The notes beneath the pieces were generated by a model. The model did not search any database. It was not told the origin of the DNA and worked only from the letters and a program-made list of their open reading frames with translations. This document shows positions 61,094-64,000 of a stretch of 64,000 nucleotides of DNA, piece after piece. Within the stretch, counting starts at the first letter, position 1; each line of letters begins with the position of its first letter. This stretch comes from Betaproteobacteria bacterium. Lineage in GTDB: Bacteria; Bdellovibrionota_B; Oligoflexia; Silvanigrellales; Silvanigrellaceae. The stretch is taken from contig VGHE01000008.1 of the NCBI GenBank assembly GCA_016868315.1, positions 89,888 through 153,887 on the forward strand, written 5' to 3'. The translations under genes and the position numbers were made by a program.

Positions 61094-62725
61094 GTGATTG
61101 GATTGTCGAGCGTCACCAAGAATCAAGGCGGCCGTACCCTTTACTCGAATGCGAGTTTCCAGGCTCAACCTGGGGATCGCATCGGTCTTGTTGGCCCCAA
61201 CGGTGCGGGAAAAACAACAATTTTTCGCCTTCTTTCGGGTGAAGAAGCAGCCGACAACGGACAGGTGATTCGTCCGAACTCTATTACGCTGGGCTACTTC
61301 TCTCAGGATGTTGGCGAAATGCACGGCCGCTCGGTTCTCGAGGAAACCATGGCTGGTGTTGAAGATCTCGCACTGCTGAAATCACGCATTGCAGACATGG
61401 AGCAACGCCTGGCAGAACCCATGGACGATGATGCCATGGCTGCACTCCTCGAGGCCTATGGTGACGCGCAAGCTCTGTTCGAGTCACGTGGCGGATATGA
61501 CCTCGACGTGCGTGCGCAAGAGATTCTCAGTGGTCTTGGATTTTCGCTCGATGATTTCCACCGCTCGGTAGAAAACTTCAGTGGTGGTTGGAAAATGCGC
61601 ATCGCACTTGCGCGCATCCTTCTTCTCAAACCCGATGCTCTGCTGATGGACGAGCCCACAAACCACCTCGACCTCGAGTCGATCATGTGGCTCGAACAAT
61701 GGCTTATGGAATTTAAGGGAATTCTTGTGATGACTTCCCATGACCGCACCTTCATGAACCGTGTGGTCAATAAAATTGTTGAAATTGCGCACGGCAATAT
61801 CACGACATATTCGGGCAACTACGATTTCTATGAGCGTGAACGCGATATCCGCAAAGAACAGCTGCTCGCTTCGTTCCGCAGGCAGCAAGAAATGCTTGCT
61901 AAAGAGGAAGAGTTTATTGCCAAGTTTGCAGCGCGCGCAAGCCATGCTGCGCAGGTTCAAAGCCGCGTGAAGAAGCTCGATAAGATTGACCGCATCGAAG
62001 TTCCTCCGGAGGAAAAGGCCGTAAAATTTCAGTTCAACAAGCCTCCCCGGAGTGGCGATGACGTCGTGAAAATGAACACTGTTGGGAAGGAGTGGGCTTC
62101 GGCCGACGGCCGAAAGAAACGCGTTTTTTCGGGTGTAACGGGACTTGTGCGCCGCCTCGACAAAGTCGCACTCGTGGGAGTCAACGGTGCCGGAAAAAGT
62201 ACCCTCCTTAAAATTATCGCCGGTCAGACGGAAGCCACTGAGGGGGCGTGCAACCTCGGTGCCAGCCTCGAAGTGGGATACTTCAGCCAGCATGCACTTG
62301 AGGTGTTGAGTCCGAACCGAACTATTCTCGAACAACTTCAATCCGTGGCTCCACAGGCCTCTATCGGCACACTCAAAACACTGCTGGGCGCATTTCTCTT
62401 CTCAGACGACGAGGTCAACAAGAAAATCTCCGTGCTTTCGGGTGGCGAGAAAAGCCGCGTGGTGCTTGCTTGCATCTTAATTCGACCAGTGAACTTCATT
62501 ATTCTCGACGAGCCCACCAACCATCTGGACATCCGCTCACGTGAAATTCTCATGGATGCACTGCGGGAATTTGAAGGTACTGTGATCATCGTTAGCCATG
62601 ACCGTCACTTCCTTTCGCAAATCACCAACCGCGTGTTCCGCATCGACCACGGCGAAATGCAAATCTACGAAGGTGGTTTCAAAGAATACCTCAACTCGTC
62701 GATGCACGACGGCAAGGCGCACTAA
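61094..62725 (+). CDS. ABC-F family ATPase (ribosome-associated, Uup/EttA-like)
   Basis: A 543-aa protein with two ABC domains: Walker A GPNGAGKTTIF and GVNGAGKSTLL, signatures FSGGWKMRIALARIL and LSGGEKSRVVLACIL, and Walker B LLMDEPTNHLDLES and IILDEPTNHLDIRS. No membrane helices. The linker between domains is charged (KEEEFIAKFAARASHAAQVQSRVKKLDK), as in EttA/Uup and antibiotic-resistance ABC-F proteins that act on the ribosome. The GTG start is chosen since GGAGAT lies 9 nt before it; an upstream TTG lacks this site. Followed by a strong terminator. Confidence 0.9.
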   Translation: MIGLSSVTKNQGGRTLYSNASFQAQPGDRIGLVGPNGAGKTTIFRLLSGEEAADNGQVIRPNSITLGYFSQDVGEMHGRSVLEETMAGVEDLALLKSRIADMEQRLAEPMDDDAMAALLEAYGDAQALFESRGGYDLDVRAQEILSGLGFSLDDFHRSVENFSGGWKMRIALARILLLKPDALLMDEPTNHLDLESIMWLEQWLMEFKGILVMTSHDRTFMNRVVNKIVEIAHGNITTYSGNYDFYERERDIRKEQLLASFRRQQEMLAKEEEFIAKFAARASHAAQVQSRVKKLDKIDRIEVPPEEKAVKFQFNKPPRSGDDVVKMNTVGKEWASADGRKKRVFSGVTGLVRRLDKVALVGVNGAGKSTLLKIIAGQTEATEGACNLGASLEVGYFSQHALEVLSPNRTILEQLQSVAPQASIGTLKTLLGAFLFSDDEVNKKISVLSGGEKSRVVLACILIRPVNFIILDEPTNHLDIRSREILMDALREFEGTVIIVSHDRHFLSQITNRVFRIDHGEMQIYEGGFKEYLNSSMHDGKAH

Positions 62726-62730
62726 AAAAA

Positions 62731-62757
62731 GCCAGGCTCCAGCCTGGCTTTTTTTTT
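62731..62757 (+). terminator. Rho-independent terminator, bidirectional
   Basis: GCCAGGCT-CC-AGCCTGGC, an 8-bp perfect stem with a 2-base loop followed by nine T (62749-62757), and with seven A on the left, so it can end transcripts in both directions. It ends the ABC-F gene on the plus strand and the lysozyme-like gene (62784) on the minus strand. Confidence 0.9.
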
Positions 62758-62783
62758 CACAAACGTCTTCTGAGCGATTTAAC

Positions 62784-63575
62784 TCAATACCTATCTTTAA
62801 ACTGTTTGAACTTGCTCCACAGTGAAGAAGCACTGTGTGTGGGCTGTCCGTAGGGGCTGTGTGGCATCGATGCCCACTCAAAACGCACAGTGTAAGCAGC
62901 ATTATTGAAGCTCGAAAAATCGGAGATGCGCTCCACGTCATCGTATCCACCACGCCACTTAATAAGCTGCACTGCTGCTCGGTCTTGGCTTTCGGGAGAG
63001 AAGTCAGTGAGACCAACAACGCGGCGCACTTCATCCCAGGTCGTTGATTTAAACTGGTAACGGCCTGCGGCATCGGAACAGTAGCCACCTGAACAAATCA
63101 GGCGGCGTGGATGTCCTGCGAAGCTATAGAACTTCACGTAGCTGAAAATGTAGTCGTATGAGTCGTCGGTACCCTCGGCATAAGCAATTGTGTCGAGAAA
63201 GGCCTTCATGTTTGCAGAGAACAAACTCTTCAAGCTTGTCTTTTGGATATGGTCGCGGAACACGAATCCACGCGTGAATTCGCAGCCCGGGAGAGCCTCT
63301 TCGAGCACAATAATGAAATGCGCACCTGCGTAATCTGGAGCTGCCTTCAGAAGAATCTTCTGACCCGACTCCAGTGTGCATTTCTCGGAGCCAATCTGCA
63401 GTGAGCTTGAATCGACGGTCGACTTCTTAAAGAATGTGTCAGTGGAGCCAACGACAATGAAGTTCTCCGTGGTTTCATCGGTGGTCAAAAAATCCCAGGT
63501 CGCGTCGCCGGCCTGTCCACATGCAGTCGCCATCAACGCCATTACAACAAGTGCGAGTCTGTTATTAAAACACAT
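62784..63575 (-). CDS. Lipoprotein with phage-lambda-lysozyme-like (GH104) domain
   Basis: A 263-aa protein with a lipobox ATACG near residues 16-20. The C-terminal half (about 125-260) resembles lambda R lytic transglycosylase: KAFLDTIAYAEGT (catalytic Glu in the AEGT motif), FAGHPRRL, DAAGRYQFKSTTWDEV, and DFSPESQDRAAVQLI. The first 120 residues are a separate domain with Cys pairs, perhaps a membrane-anchor or binding part. GAGGTGGCAG precedes ATG 63575. It would cut peptidoglycan glycan strands in the periplasm. A shared terminator separates it from the ABC-F gene. Confidence 0.8.
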   Translation of the reverse strand: MCFNNRLALVVMALMATACGQAGDATWDFLTTDETTENFIVVGSTDTFFKKSTVDSSSLQIGSEKCTLESGQKILLKAAPDYAGAHFIIVLEEALPGCEFTRGFVFRDHIQKTSLKSLFSANMKAFLDTIAYAEGTDDSYDYIFSYVKFYSFAGHPRRLICSGGYCSDAAGRYQFKSTTWDEVRRVVGLTDFSPESQDRAAVQLIKWRGGYDDVERISDFSSFNNAAYTVRFEWASMPHSPYGQPTHSASSLWSKFKQFKDRY

Positions 63576-63699
63576 CTGCCACCTCATCCGCAAAGACCCC
63601 ACCACGAAGCAGCAAAACCAGTGCCGCGGGTGAGATTCGAATTTGACAGGACATTTCTCCTGCCAGAGGTGACCAAAGATTGTACAGTTACGAAATCTT

Positions 63700-64000
63700 T
63701 TACTTCCGACGGGAGGATTTTTCGAGGATTTGAAGTTCTCGAGCAGAGAATTCGGCCTCGCGTAAAACCCGGGCAGAAATCACTGCCTCACCCGCAAGAC
63801 CCCACCCAAAATGCCTAAACATACGCGCTGCACGACCTGGAGGCGCAAGATGGCATCCAACACAACTGCCTTGCAGAGGGGTAACCTTTATAGGGTCAAG
63901 AAATTCATCTGCCGAAAATTCTTTCCCTCCGGCAGTGGGAGGTGTTCTCATTCCTACTGCACCGGGATCTGCGTCGGTCAGAGACTCGTGCATGACGCCC
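63700..64000 (-). CDS. Partial protein with a CXXCH heme-c-type motif
   Basis: The C-terminal ~100 residues of a protein whose start lies beyond the window (in-frame codons run to the edge). It contains GSCVGCHLAPPG, the c-type heme attachment motif CxxCH, so it is likely a periplasmic cytochrome c or related redox protein. The C-terminal region after it has a few helices (GEAVISARVLREAEF). I cannot define the family from this fragment. Confidence 0.6.
   Translation of the reverse strand, partial: GVMHESLTDADPGAVGMRTPPTAGGKEFSADEFLDPIKVTPLQGSCVGCHLAPPGRAARMFRHFGWGLAGEAVISARVLREAEFSARELQILEKSSRRK

Noticed and set aside
61484-62341. Open frame on the minus strand inside the ABC-F gene
   Set aside because: Shadow of two ABC domains; no independent support.
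63625-63655. A T-loop-like GATTCGAAT near the CXXCH gene, resembling a tRNA 3' end or attachment site
   Set aside because: The flanking bases do not pair as a T stem on either strand and no anticodon arm or acceptor stem could be found.

Overview
The window is a gene-dense bacterial chromosome segment (64 kb, GC near 50%, no gap between genes above about 300 bp). It has no rRNA, tRNA, CRISPR array, insertion sequence or prophage that I can see. The cell is Gram-negative: there are many Lol-type lipoproteins with a Cys after a hydrophobic signal, beta-barrel-like proteins, FeoAB with a Fur-like site, and candidate sigma-54 and sigma-28 promoters. The mix of numerous secreted or lipoprotein proteases and wall enzymes, GTP-type PEP carboxykinase, a Bd3614-like deaminase and a type IV pilin-like operon suggests Bdellovibrionota/Oligoflexia. 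That placement is inference, not proof.

Layout. 1-9.1 kb: a partial lipoprotein, two flavin reductases, a Na+/H+ antiporter-like protein, a secreted tandem CpcT/CpeT-domain protein facing a VirK-like protein, then an M48 lipoprotein behind a near-consensus sigma-54 promoter, and two more lipoproteins, one a trypsin-like protease with a very large insertion. 9.2-12.9 kb: an SsuABC/TauABC-type importer with a dipeptide epimerase. 13-16.4 kb: an MFS exporter overlapping tail-to-tail with a CopA-type P-ATPase. 16.5-21.2 kb: a three-gene prepilin-like operon under a sigma-28-type promoter, whose 825-aa middle protein ends in a Hint (hedgehog/intein) domain. 21.2-26.6 kb: an MBL hydrolase and its partner, a membrane LOV-domain histidine kinase, a SUI1/YciH protein and a STAS-like protein. 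26.6-31.6 kb: PBP4-like peptidase, macro-domain protein, subtilase with PA14 domain, L,D-transpeptidase.

31.7-43.9 kb: a candidate biosynthetic locus. A leftward operon encodes an OleC-like AMP ligase fused to a UbiA prenyltransferase, a PEP-synthase/rifampicin-phosphotransferase-like protein, a LolD/LolC-type ABC exporter and a deaminase. A divergent rightward set begins with an AurF-like diiron oxygenase and a GNAT protein, followed by envelope genes including an M23 peptidase. 43.9-49.9 kb: Dps, a class I glutamine amidotransferase, a frameshifted WecB-like epimerase, and feoA-feoB-small Cys-rich protein-DUF155, all overlapping. 50-64 kb: a beta-barrel protein, a flippase and a flavoprotein oxidoreductase, a second M48 lipoprotein, pckG, an SIS/PIG-L amino-sugar pair, a DUF486 protein, a sirtuin, an ABC-F ATPase, a lambda-lysozyme-like lipoprotein and a partial CXXCH protein.

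The main points of novelty are the Hint-terminated pilin-like operon and the OleC-UbiA fusion locus. The membrane LOV kinase, the tandem CpeT protein outside phycobilisome organisms, and the compressed feo operon with a DUF155 gene are also worth a look.
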